Positions 42,616 through 52,026 of a stretch of 64,000 bases of DNA are shown here, one piece after another. The notes under the pieces were generated by a model, which was not told the DNA's origin, made no database searches, and was given only the letters and a program-made list of their open reading frames with translations. Each line of letters opens with the position of its first letter. Position 1 is the first letter of the stretch. Source of the DNA: JACMLD01 sp044227095 (GTDB lineage: Bacteria > Bacteroidota > Bacteroidia > Chitinophagales > Chitinophagaceae); the NCBI GenBank assembly GCA_044227095.1, contig JBGAFV010000001.1, positions 2,976,001-3,040,000 of the forward strand, written 5' to 3'. The translations under genes and the position numbers were made by a program.

Positions 42616-43503
42616 ATGACTATTAAAATTATCGTTACAAATTCCTTGTTAGTTTTATTCCTTATAAGCTGTGCTAGCATAAAACAACAAGTTGCTGATG
42701 CGTCTAAAGGATCTCAAGGAGATGCCTATAATTCTCCGTCTTTTGGGTATACACCTCTTGACCCAATTCCAGCCGATTTGGATACTTTAATTTCTAAATC
42801 GAAAAATAATTCTACGATTGCAAATCTATTTACTGATGAAACAATGCGTTTAGCCATAGGAAGTTCAAATGGGCTTGCTAATATTTCGTATGGAAAATCG
42901 GTTATTGGCATTAAAGGTCAGAGATATATTGTTGTGTTGGATTATATAAAATATGTTACTGTTCCATTTCCAGTGTATGTTTGGAGAGATACTTCAAAAC
43001 TTCACGTAAAATATTTGACAACATTAGATCCCTGGAAATTTCCAAATGAAAACCCTAGTGATTCACTGATTTACTACGCTGGGCAAAGTATTGTGCCGCT
43101 ATATGTTGGTGTTGGTTTGAGGATTACCGCAGATGTAACTGTGAAAAGTGATACGTTAAATTTAGATTTATTTGGACTTGGTATAGCTGCTTCTTCAGGA
43201 AAAGTATCTGGAACTTTAGTTGTGCAAACGCTCGGCGTAAGTGGCGAAGGTATTTCAGCCTTGTTGCCTATGCCAAGCGAATTAAATCAAACTACAATAC
43301 AAAACTCTATTGTTGCTTTAGGAAGTATTAAGTCAAAAATGTATGATGCGAAAACTGTTTTGGCACCAAGGGTTCTTGGCTTCTATAATAATATTGGAGG
43401 CACAGGAATGGAAGTGACAAGTAATGTCATTTCAAATATATTAACTAGACCTATAGTTGTTAAGCAATTATTTCTACAACAAAATAGTGAGGCAACAAAG
43501 TAA
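42616..43503 (+). CDS. Lipoprotein of unknown function
   Basis: This 295-residue protein has a signal and lipobox: SLLVLFLISCASIKQQ, lipid Cys near residue 19. The mature part is Ser/Gly/Thr-rich with beta-strand repeats (QRYIVVLDYIKYVTVPFPVYVW, LRITADVTVKSDTLNLDLFGLGIAASSG). It is one of the few plus-strand genes here and is divergent from the DUF3857 gene. No family was recognised. Confidence 0.65.
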   Translation: MTIKIIVTNSLLVLFLISCASIKQQVADASKGSQGDAYNSPSFGYTPLDPIPADLDTLISKSKNNSTIANLFTDETMRLAIGSSNGLANISYGKSVIGIKGQRYIVVLDYIKYVTVPFPVYVWRDTSKLHVKYLTTLDPWKFPNENPSDSLIYYAGQSIVPLYVGVGLRITADVTVKSDTLNLDLFGLGIAASSGKVSGTLVVQTLGVSGEGISALLPMPSELNQTTIQNSIVALGSIKSKMYDAKTVLAPRVLGFYNNIGGTGMEVTSNVISNILTRPIVVKQLFLQQNSEATK

Positions 43504-43563
43504 AAAAGAAAACAAAAACGACTATCTGATACTTTAGTACATCAAAATTTCTTCTGCTGGTAA

Positions 43564-45075
43564 TTATTTTTTCAACTTACCTTCTTCTTCACCCAAATGC
43601 TGCAGATAATAGCAATACACCAATTGTCCCTTACGGATGCTTGATACCCTGAAATATTCATTGGAAGCATGCCACTTTTCATCGGCCTGTAAAAAACCTA
43701 AGGAATAAGCATATACACCGAGTACCTCTTTAAAAGATAGCATAGCGCCACCGGTGCCACCAGTACCCAATTGCAAAGGTTGTTTGTTGTACACTTTAAA
43801 CAGTGCATCTGCTACATAACTAAACGCTTTGGTATCTGTTGGCGACGACATTGCATTAGCATATCCCGGTCTGTATTTGTAAGAAACTGTAGCACCAGTA
43901 GGACAATTTTTGTTGATGTGCTTTACAATAAGATCAATAATTTCTTTGCCATTTTGATTGTTTACCAGGCGGCATGTAATTCTTGCCATGGCAATGCCGG
44001 GAATTATATTTGCATGCCCTTCCGGTGCAGTGTAACCACCTTGCATACCTATTATTTCGAGAGTAGGGCGATACCAAACACGTTCAAGCGGAGTAAAAGA
44101 AGGGTCGCCAACTTCTGCAGTTGTGCCCAATACTTTCATATCGTTTGCAGGATCATAAGGGACTTTTTTAATTACTTCTCTTTGCTGCGCAGTAATAGGC
44201 AAAACTTTATCATAAAATCCTTCTACAACTACATTGCCCACTTTATCGTACAATGAGCTAATGATTTGCGACATTATCACAACTGCATTAGGTGTTTTGC
44301 CACCAAACTGACCTGAATGTGCATCTGTATTGGCTGTTTTTACACTAAACTCCAATTGCGCCGCTCCACGTGAACTTAATGTAATTGCAGGAATGCTATC
44401 ATTGTATTGCGCATCATCGGCGCTAACAGCAAAATCGGTACGTAACAGTGCCGCATTCTTTTCAAGAAATTTTCTAAAATTGGGGCTGCCAATTTCTTCT
44501 TCGCCTTCAAATAAAAATTTTACGTTCACCGGAAGTTTTCCGTCTTTGCTCATCATTGCTTCAACTGCCCAGATAGGAATCATTACGCCACTTTTATCAT
44601 CACTTGCACCGCGACCCGAAATTTTTCCATCTATAATTTTTGGCGCAAATGGCGGGTTTGTCCATTCCGATTCTGTTACCGGTTGTACATCGTAATGCGC
44701 ATAGATTAAAACTGTAGGCTTGCCCGGTGCTTTGTCCCAGCTTCCGTAAACTACCGGGTTTCCGTCTGTTGGTAAAGTTTGTGCTGTTGTCATTCCAATA
44801 GCTTTCAGTTTATTTACTATAAAAGCAGCGGCTCTCTCAACTTCTGGTTTGTTTGCCGGAATAGAAGATATGCTTGGAATAGAAACGAGTTCAATAAATT
44901 CTTTTACATGCGCCTCACTGTTATCGTCAATATATTTTTCGTAAGCTGATGCTGTTGCTTGTACTTGCTTCTTTTTAGAATTTTTAGCATTTACATTCTG
45001 GGCGGTTGCATTTGTGGCAGCTAATAAATTAATGCCAATAAAGATTAGCAGTGCTGCAGGTTTTGAAATTGTCAT
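43564..45075 (-). CDS. M20 family dipeptidase, exported
   Basis: The start at 45075 gives 503 residues with a signal peptide (ISKPAALLIFIGINLLAATNATAQN); an ATG at 45117 would only add residues before it. Metal and catalytic residues of M20/M25/M40 peptidases are visible: LIYAHYDVQPV (His, Asp), GRGASDDKSG, LFEGEEEIGSPNF (Glu-Glu) and DAHSGQFGG; the last His is in the region PLQLGTGGTGG-AMLSFKEV. Its job is cleavage of dipeptides or N-acyl amino acids in the periplasm. It stands alone. Confidence 0.9.
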   Translation of the reverse strand: MTISKPAALLIFIGINLLAATNATAQNVNAKNSKKKQVQATASAYEKYIDDNSEAHVKEFIELVSIPSISSIPANKPEVERAAAFIVNKLKAIGMTTAQTLPTDGNPVVYGSWDKAPGKPTVLIYAHYDVQPVTESEWTNPPFAPKIIDGKISGRGASDDKSGVMIPIWAVEAMMSKDGKLPVNVKFLFEGEEEIGSPNFRKFLEKNAALLRTDFAVSADDAQYNDSIPAITLSSRGAAQLEFSVKTANTDAHSGQFGGKTPNAVVIMSQIISSLYDKVGNVVVEGFYDKVLPITAQQREVIKKVPYDPANDMKVLGTTAEVGDPSFTPLERVWYRPTLEIIGMQGGYTAPEGHANIIPGIAMARITCRLVNNQNGKEIIDLIVKHINKNCPTGATVSYKYRPGYANAMSSPTDTKAFSYVADALFKVYNKQPLQLGTGGTGGAMLSFKEVLGVYAYSLGFLQADEKWHASNEYFRVSSIRKGQLVYCYYLQHLGEEEGKLKK

Positions 45076-45282
45076 TTTGGTTGTTTTTTGGATTGCTGGT
45101 GCTGAAGATAGCAACAAAAAATTAATTGTTATTGAGGTAATCAGGCTTGGGTAGACGTTTTGTGAAAGTTTTTTTGTGTAGTTGCTTCATTCAACATAAT
45201 AAATTTTTTGCCGCTAATAAACTGAGATGCATTGGAATTTAAGGGACATAAACTGACGCATAATGCTTGCACGTAATTTTTT

Positions 45283-45957
45283 TTAAAATACGCCAGGCCT
45301 TTCTAAAGCTAAAATTTGCGTTTCTATCTTTGTTATTATCTTATAAATACTCTTGCCAGTATTGGCTTTGTAATGTAAGCTTTCCCAAACTTCACGTATT
45401 GATCCATCTACATTGCGTACAATACCCTCGTTTAAATCATTTTCAGCGTATCCATTTTCGTAGGTTTTGTTGCCCACAGTTATTGAGATACCTGTATAGG
45501 CATCGTCGGAAACGGATATTTTATTAAAATCCTGTACTTGCATTTCTCCATTTTTAGTTTTTCTCAATAAGGCTTTAAGCATTTTATCATGTATTATAGA
45601 ATTGAAATTGGAGGCTAAGTAATCGAATATCCCTAACGAGTCTGTCTGCTTGTTAATAGAAACTATAGGGTAGGAGCTATTAGACTTAATATTTATGGAG
45701 TAGAATTCTTTTAAGATAGTCATATCATTTCCCTGACGCCATAGCAGGTAACCTCTTTGATGCATAATGCATGTATCGTTAGCTTCCTCAGTTGTAGGGC
45801 TCCAGGGAGGTTGGTAATAAATGATTGTGTCAGCACCAAGATTGCGCAATGAATCTATTTTCTTTATAAGTCGATGGTTGATTTGCCCATTGGTAATATG
45901 GGAAATTAATATTGTAGAAATCACCAACGCTGTTTTAACCAGGAGTGAATAATTCAT
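45283..45957 (-). CDS. Secreted protein of unknown function
   Basis: This 224-residue protein has a signal peptide (LLVKTALVISTILISHITNGQ). The mature part is mixed alpha/beta, with SLRNLGADTIIYYQPPWSPTTEEANDTCIMHQRGYLLWRQGNDMTILKEF. The region SISVDDAYTG-ISITVGNKTYENGYAENDL carries aromatic and acidic residues. No family recognised. Confidence 0.6.
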   Translation of the reverse strand: MNYSLLVKTALVISTILISHITNGQINHRLIKKIDSLRNLGADTIIYYQPPWSPTTEEANDTCIMHQRGYLLWRQGNDMTILKEFYSINIKSNSSYPIVSINKQTDSLGIFDYLASNFNSIIHDKMLKALLRKTKNGEMQVQDFNKISVSDDAYTGISITVGNKTYENGYAENDLNEGIVRNVDGSIREVWESLHYKANTGKSIYKIITKIETQILALERPGVF

Positions 45958-45996
45958 GTAATTAATGAAATGGTAAAAAACATTGTAAACAATTTA

Positions 45997-46407
45997 TTAC
46001 TTCAATCCTTTTTTCCGATCATTCGGTTGCAATAAATCCCAAAGGTTTCCATACAAATCTTCAAATACTGCAACTATACCATAATCTTCTTCTGTTGGCG
46101 GCCTTACAAAATTGATATTGTCGGCAAGCATTTTATTATAGTCTCTCCAGAAATCATCGGTATACAAAAATAAAAAAACCCTTCCGCCGGTTTGATTTCC
46201 TACACTTGCCATTTGTTTTTCGTTAGCAGCTTTGGCAAGTAAAAGACAACATTCTTTTGCACCAGTTGGCGCAATCAGGACCCATCGTTTGTCATCACTT
46301 AACCTTGTGTCTTCAAGAAGTTGAAAATGTAGTTTTTCGGTGTAAAATTTTATTGCTTCGTCATAATCTTTTACAACCAGTGAAATATGTGCAATATGCT
46401 GTTTCAT
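45997..46407 (-). CDS. VOC family protein (glyoxalase-like)
   Basis: The start at 46407 gives 136 residues beginning MKQHIAHISLVVKDYDEAIKFYTEKLHFQLLEDTRL. An in-frame ATG at 46419 overlaps the stop of the upstream reductase gene (ATGA). The VOC strands are clear: RWVLIAPTGAKECCLLLA, GGRVFLFLYTDDFWRDYNKM and EDYGIVAVFEDLYGNLWDLLQP. Ligand unknown. It is co-transcribed with the dihydrofolate-reductase-like gene. Confidence 0.85.
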   Translation of the reverse strand: MKQHIAHISLVVKDYDEAIKFYTEKLHFQLLEDTRLSDDKRWVLIAPTGAKECCLLLAKAANEKQMASVGNQTGGRVFLFLYTDDFWRDYNKMLADNINFVRPPTEEDYGIVAVFEDLYGNLWDLLQPNDRKKGLK

Positions 46408-46415
46408 GTAAGCAG

Positions 46416-46982
46416 TCATTTTTCTTGTGGTGCATAATAAAGCGTTATGGAGCCGGTTGCGGCAAAGGTTTTTGTTTTTACAAGTGTAAGGTTAATCCGT
46501 TCTTGTATGTTTTTTAATAAAACTAAACCTTTGCCTTCTATAATTGGCTGCACAGTAATTTGAAATTCATCAACCAAATTAAGGTTCAGTAGGGCAACTA
46601 TCAAACCCGGACTTCCAACTAAAATGTTTTTATCATTGTCTTTGTTGGATTGTTTTAGTTCTGCTACTTCTTCTTCAATACTCTTTGTTGCCAGCCTTGC
46701 AGTTTTCCATGCAGTATTTTTCAGGGTGTGAGAGAAAACAATTTTTTGGATGTTATCCATAATCACTGCAAAGTCGTCTGTTGGTTTATTTCCGGTAGGA
46801 TTTTTTACAATGTCCGGCCAGTAACTTTCCATCAACTGGTAAGTTATTCTTCCGTATATAAGGGTGTCTGCACTAAGTAAAAGCTCATTGTAGTGTTCAT
46901 GTATTTCATCATCTGCAATCATTGCTGTATGGTCGCAAACCCCGTCAAGGGTCATATTCATAGCGGCAATTAATTTTTTCAT
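46416..46982 (-). CDS. Dihydrofolate reductase family (RibD C-terminal-like) protein
   Basis: This 188-residue protein has the RibD-C / DHFR-like NADPH-binding fold: MNMTLDGVCDHTAMIADDEIHEHYNELLLSADTLIYGRITYQLMESYWPD, then FSHTLKNTAWKTARL, ILVGSPGLIVALLNLNLVDEFQITVQPIIEGKGLVLLKNIQERINLTL. Such proteins are not the housekeeping folate enzyme; their substrates are unknown. A second member is at 50158-50736. Its stop overlaps the start frame of the VOC gene. Confidence 0.87.
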   Translation of the reverse strand: MKKLIAAMNMTLDGVCDHTAMIADDEIHEHYNELLLSADTLIYGRITYQLMESYWPDIVKNPTGNKPTDDFAVIMDNIQKIVFSHTLKNTAWKTARLATKSIEEEVAELKQSNKDNDKNILVGSPGLIVALLNLNLVDEFQITVQPIIEGKGLVLLKNIQERINLTLVKTKTFAATGSITLYYAPQEK

Positions 46983-47014
46983 TGTTGTTTGTATTTAAGT
47001 CAATCTTTCTTTAC

Positions 47015-47608
47015 TTACCAAGCACCTCCACCTAAAACTGTAATTTTTTTCCATGTTTGTTCTTCTTTTTTACAAACCCAAATTGCTTCTTCTCCTCCAC
47101 TATTAAGGTAATACATAAAGTAATATATCAATATTGTGGCTTGTCTCAGATATATTGGTTCGCTAAAGCTAAATGCCCAGCGGGTGGAATAAAGATTCTT
47201 TTTGAAAATCATTAACGAGTCAGCTGTTTGTCTGATTGAGTCAATTTCTCTGCGATTAATATTTTCAACAACAGGTACTAACGTGTCAATTGATAACCTT
47301 TTCGATTTAAGAAACAGATTGTCTTTTTGAATTGATTTTAGCGCTTTGTTTAAACTGTAGATAATATATTTTCTTTCGGGATCAGTCAAGACAATTCCCT
47401 TGTCCTTTAATTTTTTCAATTGAAGCGGGACATCTTTTAAAATTCGTTCGACATTTTTTTGTGGGAGTTTGTCAGAATAATACAGTATACCATTTGGCTG
47501 TAAGATTCTCATTTGATCCCCAATTAATTTTAAGTAGGTAGTATCCTGAACTTGAGAATTGACGATAAGGGCTGATAATACCGCAAAGATTAGAGTCGGA
47601 ATTTTCAT
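47015..47608 (-). CDS. Secreted protein of unknown function
   Basis: This 197-residue protein has a short signal peptide (KIPTLIFAVLSALIVNSQ). The mature part is strongly helical (LKLIGDQMRILQPNG, YSDKLPQKNVERILKDVPLQLKKLKDKG, KALKSIQKDNLFLKSKRLSID), with an aromatic strand (YYFMYYLNSGGEEAIWVCKKEE). No family recognised. The gene is isolated between a reductase and an oxygenase gene, both also on the minus strand. Confidence 0.6.
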   Translation of the reverse strand: MKIPTLIFAVLSALIVNSQVQDTTYLKLIGDQMRILQPNGILYYSDKLPQKNVERILKDVPLQLKKLKDKGIVLTDPERKYIIYSLNKALKSIQKDNLFLKSKRLSIDTLVPVVENINRREIDSIRQTADSLMIFKKNLYSTRWAFSFSEPIYLRQATILIYYFMYYLNSGGEEAIWVCKKEEQTWKKITVLGGGAW

Positions 47609-47686
47609 AAGAAACTAATAAGGTGAATAACTAGCTCCAAGTGTCCTCTTAAATTTGTCAATTTTTTCCTTACTGCCGGGTAAAAA

Positions 47687-48238
47687 TTAATCAAGACGGT
47701 ACATAATATCAGTACGCAATACATATTTCGTTCCTTTTTTTATTGGACTTCCTGCATGTTCTAAGCTATGTAAAAAAATCAGGGCCATTCCAGTAATAGG
47801 CTTTATAGTTTTATCAGCAAAAGTTGTTTCACCACCTTCAAAGTTGTCATTTAAATAAATCATGAACGTATAGTAGCTGGATTCTTTGTTATCTCGGATA
47901 AAACTTTGGTCACGATGTCTTTTGAATTCTTCTCCGGGTTTGTATCGGTAAAACCTAAACATTTCGTTTAGTCCAATAGCCGTTGAATTACCAATTTTTT
48001 GCGGAACAAATTCAGACAAGATTAACCAAATCTCGGAAGCAAGATCTGTATCGATGTACATAACTCTTTTGTTATTACGTACGGATTTGACGACTCGTTG
48101 ACCCATTCCAGAATCAATGGTTGCGTCTTTATAACCCCTTTGTTCAGTTTGTTCTATATAATTGTTACATCTTTCCTTTGTCCAGAAGTTTGGAATTATA
48201 TAGATTTCGTCGCTAATCTTAAGTAATTGCATAATCAT
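47687..48238 (-). CDS. 2-oxoglutarate/Fe(II)-dependent oxygenase, prolyl 4-hydroxylase-like
   Basis: This 183-residue protein has the double-stranded beta-helix pattern of 2OG oxygenases. The metal ligands are in FKRHRDQSF (His, Asp) and HSLEHAGSPIKKGTKYVLRTD (distal His, then Arg for the co-substrate). The MQLLKIS start at residue 3 is an alternative. Prolyl 4-hydroxylase-type enzymes oxidise peptide prolines or small molecules; the substrate here is unknown. Confidence 0.85.
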   Translation of the reverse strand: MIMQLLKISDEIYIIPNFWTKERCNNYIEQTEQRGYKDATIDSGMGQRVVKSVRNNKRVMYIDTDLASEIWLILSEFVPQKIGNSTAIGLNEMFRFYRYKPGEEFKRHRDQSFIRDNKESSYYTFMIYLNDNFEGGETTFADKTIKPITGMALIFLHSLEHAGSPIKKGTKYVLRTDIMYRLD

Positions 48239-48347
48239 ACGAAATGTAAAGGTAACGTTTGCGGACTTCTTTTTATTGGTAATTTATGGCGTAAAGCCCC
48301 TATACAAAACTAAATTGTGAAACAGAATCGTAAACAGGCTGAAATCT

Positions 48348-48698
48348 TTATTTAGTAGATGGTATAATTTCAATTATTGGTGATTCTATGTGCTTTATGT
48401 CCTTTGAACGTCCCTGTATAATTGTGGAGCTGTCTGCATTTTGTTTTGAGCTTATACTTTTTTCTATTGATACTTTTCCGGTTATTCTAATAGTTTTTCC
48501 GTTTAGTTTTTTTGCCTTGTTATAATCTATATTTACTACATAGCCTCCTAAATAATATCCGTCCTTGGTGGCATTTCTCTTGTCAAATTTTACAATAAAA
48601 GAAACCGTATCGGTATTATTGCTGAGTTTGGAAATATTCTGTTGCCCGTAGGAGATTGCGGCACAATGAATAATAATAAGTAAAACGAATAATCTCAT
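48348..48698 (-). CDS. Small secreted protein of unknown function
   Basis: This 116-residue protein has a short signal peptide (RLFVLLIIIHCAAISYGQ). The mature part is beta-rich (VSFIVKFDKRNATKDGYYLGGYVVNIDY, KTIRITGKVSIEKSI). It ends in a Pro/Ser stretch. No family recognised. Confidence 0.55.
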   Translation of the reverse strand: MRLFVLLIIIHCAAISYGQQNISKLSNNTDTVSFIVKFDKRNATKDGYYLGGYVVNIDYNKAKKLNGKTIRITGKVSIEKSISSKQNADSSTIIQGRSKDIKHIESPIIEIIPSTK

Positions 48699-48724
48699 AT
48701 TGGTATTAAAAAATTGGTTATGCT

Positions 48725-49168
48725 TTATTTCAAACTCATTATTAATGCTGTTTCTAATTTGGTTTCATCATTTGTCCAGTGTCCATATATTTCAATGTAA
48801 GGTAGTGTAGTCTCAAATCCTTTTTTCTCCAGTTCGCTTGTCATTTGCTGTCCTGAGTGTTTTATGAGCGAATAAGCCCCTATATGTTTGAAGTACGCAT
48901 ACTTCCCTATGTTGAGTGTAATTTTTTCCAGGCCGTGATTATTGTTTTCGTTAATTGGGTTTTCAAGTTCAACACCCGCAAAAACATAGTGGTTAGTGTT
49001 ATTCACCCAAATGTTTTTTCCTTTATTCTTTATGTTGGCAGCTTTTACAATTTGCCACATTTTACCGCTTAGTTGAAAAAGGGTTCCTGTATAATCTTTA
49101 TTTGCAGCAATACCGCCAAAACCATAAATATCTAACTGAAGAGGTTGGGTTACTATTTCTATATTCAT
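48725..49168 (-). CDS. GyrI/AraC-effector-like small-molecule-binding protein
   Basis: The start at 49168 gives 147 residues beginning MNIEIVTQPLQLDIYGFGGIAANKDYTGTLFQLSGKMWQIVKAANIKNKG, a GyrI-like (AraC E-bind) start. An in-frame upstream ATG at 49213 adds a non-homologous extension. Later strands (YVFAGVELENP, LEKITLNIGKYAYFKHIGAY, TLPYIEIYGHWTNDETKLETALIMSLK) support the fold. It has no DNA-binding domain. Ligand unknown. Confidence 0.75.
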   Translation of the reverse strand: MNIEIVTQPLQLDIYGFGGIAANKDYTGTLFQLSGKMWQIVKAANIKNKGKNIWVNNTNHYVFAGVELENPINENNNHGLEKITLNIGKYAYFKHIGAYSLIKHSGQQMTSELEKKGFETTLPYIEIYGHWTNDETKLETALIMSLK

Positions 49169-49331
49169 TGTGGAGAATTTTGTTGATCGGTTTATTTTAT
49201 TTGCAACCTTCAAAGGTTTTTTAGAATTGCCTTACTAGTATTCTCCTGGTTATCTCTTTTAAGTAATTAAAAATAAACTTTTAATTATATTTCCATCTGC
49301 ACATATTTGCACCATTTTCTACTGAAGTGCT

Positions 49332-49631
49332 TTAATGGGGCTTGAAAAAAAATGAAAAAATATAAATACTTGCAGAAATGAGTAAGAAAGTTGAAAATAC
49401 AAGAACCCGGAGATATAATTTGTTTTTGAATTTACTTAATATAGACACAAACAAACTCGCAACGAAAGCTGCGAAAATAAAGGATGCAATCATTTTGGTC
49501 ATAAATCCCATGATGATATAAGTATCATGGACATGCAAATCTGAAGTATTGTCCATTGATAAACTTATCAGTAAAAAAATTGCTGCTGTAACCCCTGCAA
49601 GTTTTACTAGCGGTGGAATTTCTTTATTCAT
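49332..49631 (-). CDS. Small membrane protein with HDTY motif
   Basis: This 99-residue protein has three hydrophobic helices (about 9-24, 44-66, 75-94). It carries DLHVHDTYIIMG, which resembles the HDTYxV motif of cytochrome oxidase subunit I although the rest does not. A short cytosolic loop carries SKFKNKLYLR. Function unknown; the resemblance may be chance. Confidence 0.5.
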   Translation of the reverse strand: MNKEIPPLVKLAGVTAAIFLLISLSMDNTSDLHVHDTYIIMGFMTKMIASFIFAAFVASLFVSILSKFKNKLYLRVLVFSTFLLISASIYIFSFFFKPH

Positions 49632-49684
49632 TCAGATAAAATTGAAGCTGTCACCATATTACCAATGCAATGTTGACCATAATG

Positions 49685-50116
49685 CTAATCTTTAAGTGAA
49701 GCCTCAACTCCATATTGCATTGCCGATTCAAGTACATCAAGGTTTATATCTTTCAGGCTTTTGAATTTAATGCAATAGCCGCTCACACTGGCTTTGCCTA
49801 TTTTTTTTCCAAAGGTTTGGGCTAAGTATGTTTTGTCTTTAATACCCATAATATAAACGGAAATACCTGTAGTGTTGGCGCTTAAACCAACCTGGTAAAA
49901 ATCCCTGGTTTCTCCATCAGCATACTTTATAGTGTACAATCCATATCCAATATTAGGATTTGAAACAATTTTATTTTCATTATTTTTTCCATCAAGGGAC
50001 CACAATTTGGTTTTTGGAAATATTCGCAGGATGTGCTGGTGCAACGCTTGCATATCGTTTCGTTTTGCCTCAGGTTGACTGGCAATATATTCTTTGATTT
50101 GCTCTTTTACGTTCAT
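49685..50116 (-). CDS. DUF1801 protein
   Basis: This 143-residue protein matches DUF1801. It has KEQIKEYIASQPEAKRNDMQALHQHILRIFPKTKLWSLDG, then YGLYTIKYADGETRDFYQVGLSANTTGISVYIMG, a GKKIGKASVSGYCIKFKSL strand, and a final helix DINLDVLESAMQYGVEA. Its function is not known; the fold is that of the YdhG iron-chaperone group. It is one of four such genes in the window. It lies 42 bp downstream of the start of the reductase gene's unit on the same strand. Confidence 0.83.
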   Translation of the reverse strand: MNVKEQIKEYIASQPEAKRNDMQALHQHILRIFPKTKLWSLDGKNNENKIVSNPNIGYGLYTIKYADGETRDFYQVGLSANTTGISVYIMGIKDKTYLAQTFGKKIGKASVSGYCIKFKSLKDINLDVLESAMQYGVEASLKD

Positions 50117-50157
50117 ATGAAATTATCTATTCCTGTTCGCAATAGCCTTTCGGTTTA

Positions 50158-50736
50158 TTATTTCTCCACTGTATAATTCAGTTCCACTACCCCGGATGTA
50201 AATTGATGACTGCTTACTAGTTTTAATTTTATTTTGTCTTTGATATTTTCAAATAGTGGAATGCCTTGTCCAAGAATAATGGGGTTTACAAAAAGCCAGT
50301 AGCCATCAATTAAGTTTTGTTGTATAAGTGAATGCGTTGCGGATGGGCTGCCAAAAACCAATATGTCTTCATCTCCGCTATTCGGCAATTTTTTTATATC
50401 GTTAATGCTGTCCACAAGATTATCGCTGATAATTGTTGTGTTATTTAGATCAGCGTTATTCAATGTTTTTGATAAAACAACTTTATGCACTTTGTCATAC
50501 CACTTTGAATGTTCTATTTCGTGTTTGGTTGCTTTAGGGCTTTTTCCTGCTTCAGGCCAGTAACCTTCCATCATCTCATAGGTTACCCGCCCATACATTG
50601 AGGTGTTGCCTTTCTTTATACGGTGACCAACAAATTCAAAAAGTTCTTGGTCCATTTTAATCCAATTCATTTCTCCGTTTGGGCCTGCTACAAAACCATC
50701 AAGCGATACGTGCATAAACGAAATTACTTTTCTCAT
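50158..50736 (-). CDS. Dihydrofolate reductase family protein
   Basis: This 192-residue protein has the same RibD-C fold as the gene at 46416: RKVISFMHVSLDGFVAGPNGEMNWIKMDQELFEFVGHRIKKGNTSMYGRVTYEMMEGYWPEAG. DILVFGSPSATHSLIQQNLIDGYWLFVNPIILGQGIPLFENIKDKIKLKL follows. Substrate unknown. The two copies probably arose from a common ancestor but are clearly diverged. Confidence 0.88.
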   Translation of the reverse strand: MRKVISFMHVSLDGFVAGPNGEMNWIKMDQELFEFVGHRIKKGNTSMYGRVTYEMMEGYWPEAGKSPKATKHEIEHSKWYDKVHKVVLSKTLNNADLNNTTIISDNLVDSINDIKKLPNSGDEDILVFGSPSATHSLIQQNLIDGYWLFVNPIILGQGIPLFENIKDKIKLKLVSSHQFTSGVVELNYTVEK

Positions 50737-50809
50737 ACAGGTTTATTTATTTGTTGTCTGTTGTTTATTGTTTTTTAGAATGATCGTTAAAGTATAGTAC
50801 TTAGAAAAT

Positions 50810-51241
50810 TTACTTCTTATCAGGATATACAAGGTATTTAACTTCGCTTATTTGTACAACTGGCTGAATGTTGGTATAATTTTTAAAGTCGCTGATAACT
50901 GCATCCCTGTTTTGCATTATCGCTTTGTTGTATTCAGCAATATCAGTAATGTAAAAATAACCTATCGCTGCAAAAGGTGCTTTATCGTTTGGCCCTCTTC
51001 CGGCTATGCCTTTATCAATTTCATAAAATTTTAAGTTCTTGCCTATAAATCCGGCTACCATTGGCATGTGTTTTTTTTCATAATAATCCATGTCAAATGT
51101 TTTATCGTCCCCATTTGGGTAAAGTATGGACACTTTAAACATCCCAACTTCTATTTTTGATGATTGTTGTGCCACACCGGTTTTGAAACTTATCAATGCA
51201 ATTACAATGAAGCATAAGGAGATTAGTTTTAGTTTATTCAT
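50810..51241 (-). CDS. EthD-like protein with signal peptide
   Basis: This 143-residue protein has a signal peptide (NKLKLISLCFIVIALISFKTGVAQ), then the EthD fold: KVSILYPNGDDKTFDMDYYEKKHMPMVAGFIGKNLKFYEIDKGIAG. AAIGYFYITDIAEYNKAIMQNRDAVISDFKNYTNIQPVVQISEV follows. EthD proteins are usually cytosolic; export here is unusual. Function unknown; related proteins assist ring-modifying oxygenases. Confidence 0.82.
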   Translation of the reverse strand: MNKLKLISLCFIVIALISFKTGVAQQSSKIEVGMFKVSILYPNGDDKTFDMDYYEKKHMPMVAGFIGKNLKFYEIDKGIAGRGPNDKAPFAAIGYFYITDIAEYNKAIMQNRDAVISDFKNYTNIQPVVQISEVKYLVYPDKK

Positions 51242-51425
51242 GATGCCTTTCTTTTTTAATTCAAAAAATTGATTGCCAGATAAAGATAATCTTTTTGCTA
51301 GTTGGGTTTGCTTAACTGCTGGCTATTGAACACGACTGTATGTAGGGCAGAAGCTGCATTTCGTATGCCGGAGCTTACATTTTATAGTAATTTATTTATT
51401 AGCAGTTAAACAGATAATCCTCAAC

Positions 51426-51911
51426 TTATCTTTCAGGATACACCATCAGAAGAGAAACTCTCCAATTTCCATTATTGTCTTTTTTCCAAAGGTGCAATAC
51501 TTTGTTATGTTTCATGTGAATATTTCCTGTAGGGTCGGGTATAGGTATTGCGTTGCCATCAAGCGAATACGCCATACTTCCATCATTGGAAAACTGAATG
51601 ATGTTTGGCTTTGCTTCGTCGTCCCATTTAATAGTCAATTCAAAATTTGAAGGGGCATTGGCATAAATTTTAACCGCTTCTGCTTTTCCTTTTATTAGTT
51701 CAGGATCAGTGCCTATTATTAATGCATCGTCAGCATAGTCATAAGCAAGAGAATCAGGTTTGCCGCTTAATGCTTTTTTTGACCAATCTGTCCACGCAAA
51801 CGTGATCTTATCTTTCTCTTCATTTAAGTTTACTCTTGGTTGGCTGCACCTTGCCAACAATAGCATTAAGCCAATTGCTGGTATAAAAAAATGTTTTTTG
51901 ATTGTTAGCAT
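51426..51911 (-). CDS. DUF4440/NTF2-like lipoprotein
   Basis: The start at 51911 gives 161 residues with a lipobox (IGLMLLLARCSQPR, Cys near residue 21). An upstream ATG at 51992 would place a non-signal extension before it. The DUF4440 fold is seen in ALIIGTDPELIKGKAEAVKIYANAPSNFELTIKWDDEAKPNIIQFSNDGSMAYSLDGNAIPIP. KHNKVLHLWKKDNNGNWRVSLLMVYP closes it. Function unknown. Confidence 0.8.
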   Translation of the reverse strand: MLTIKKHFFIPAIGLMLLLARCSQPRVNLNEEKDKITFAWTDWSKKALSGKPDSLAYDYADDALIIGTDPELIKGKAEAVKIYANAPSNFELTIKWDDEAKPNIIQFSNDGSMAYSLDGNAIPIPDPTGNIHMKHNKVLHLWKKDNNGNWRVSLLMVYPER

Positions 51912-52026
51912 ACTATCATTTAAGCAATTAAAAGATGAACCTTTCAACTGTCTATTTGGTTTTTGTAAACAGTTAGTGGTCTCAACAAGCATCCTGACCT
52001 CAAAGCATTTTCGAAGATATGCAACC

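Noticed and set aside
49263..49286. TAATTAAAA/TTTTAATTA inverted repeat as terminator
   Set aside because: Made only of A and T; stem too weak and not followed by a distinct T-run.
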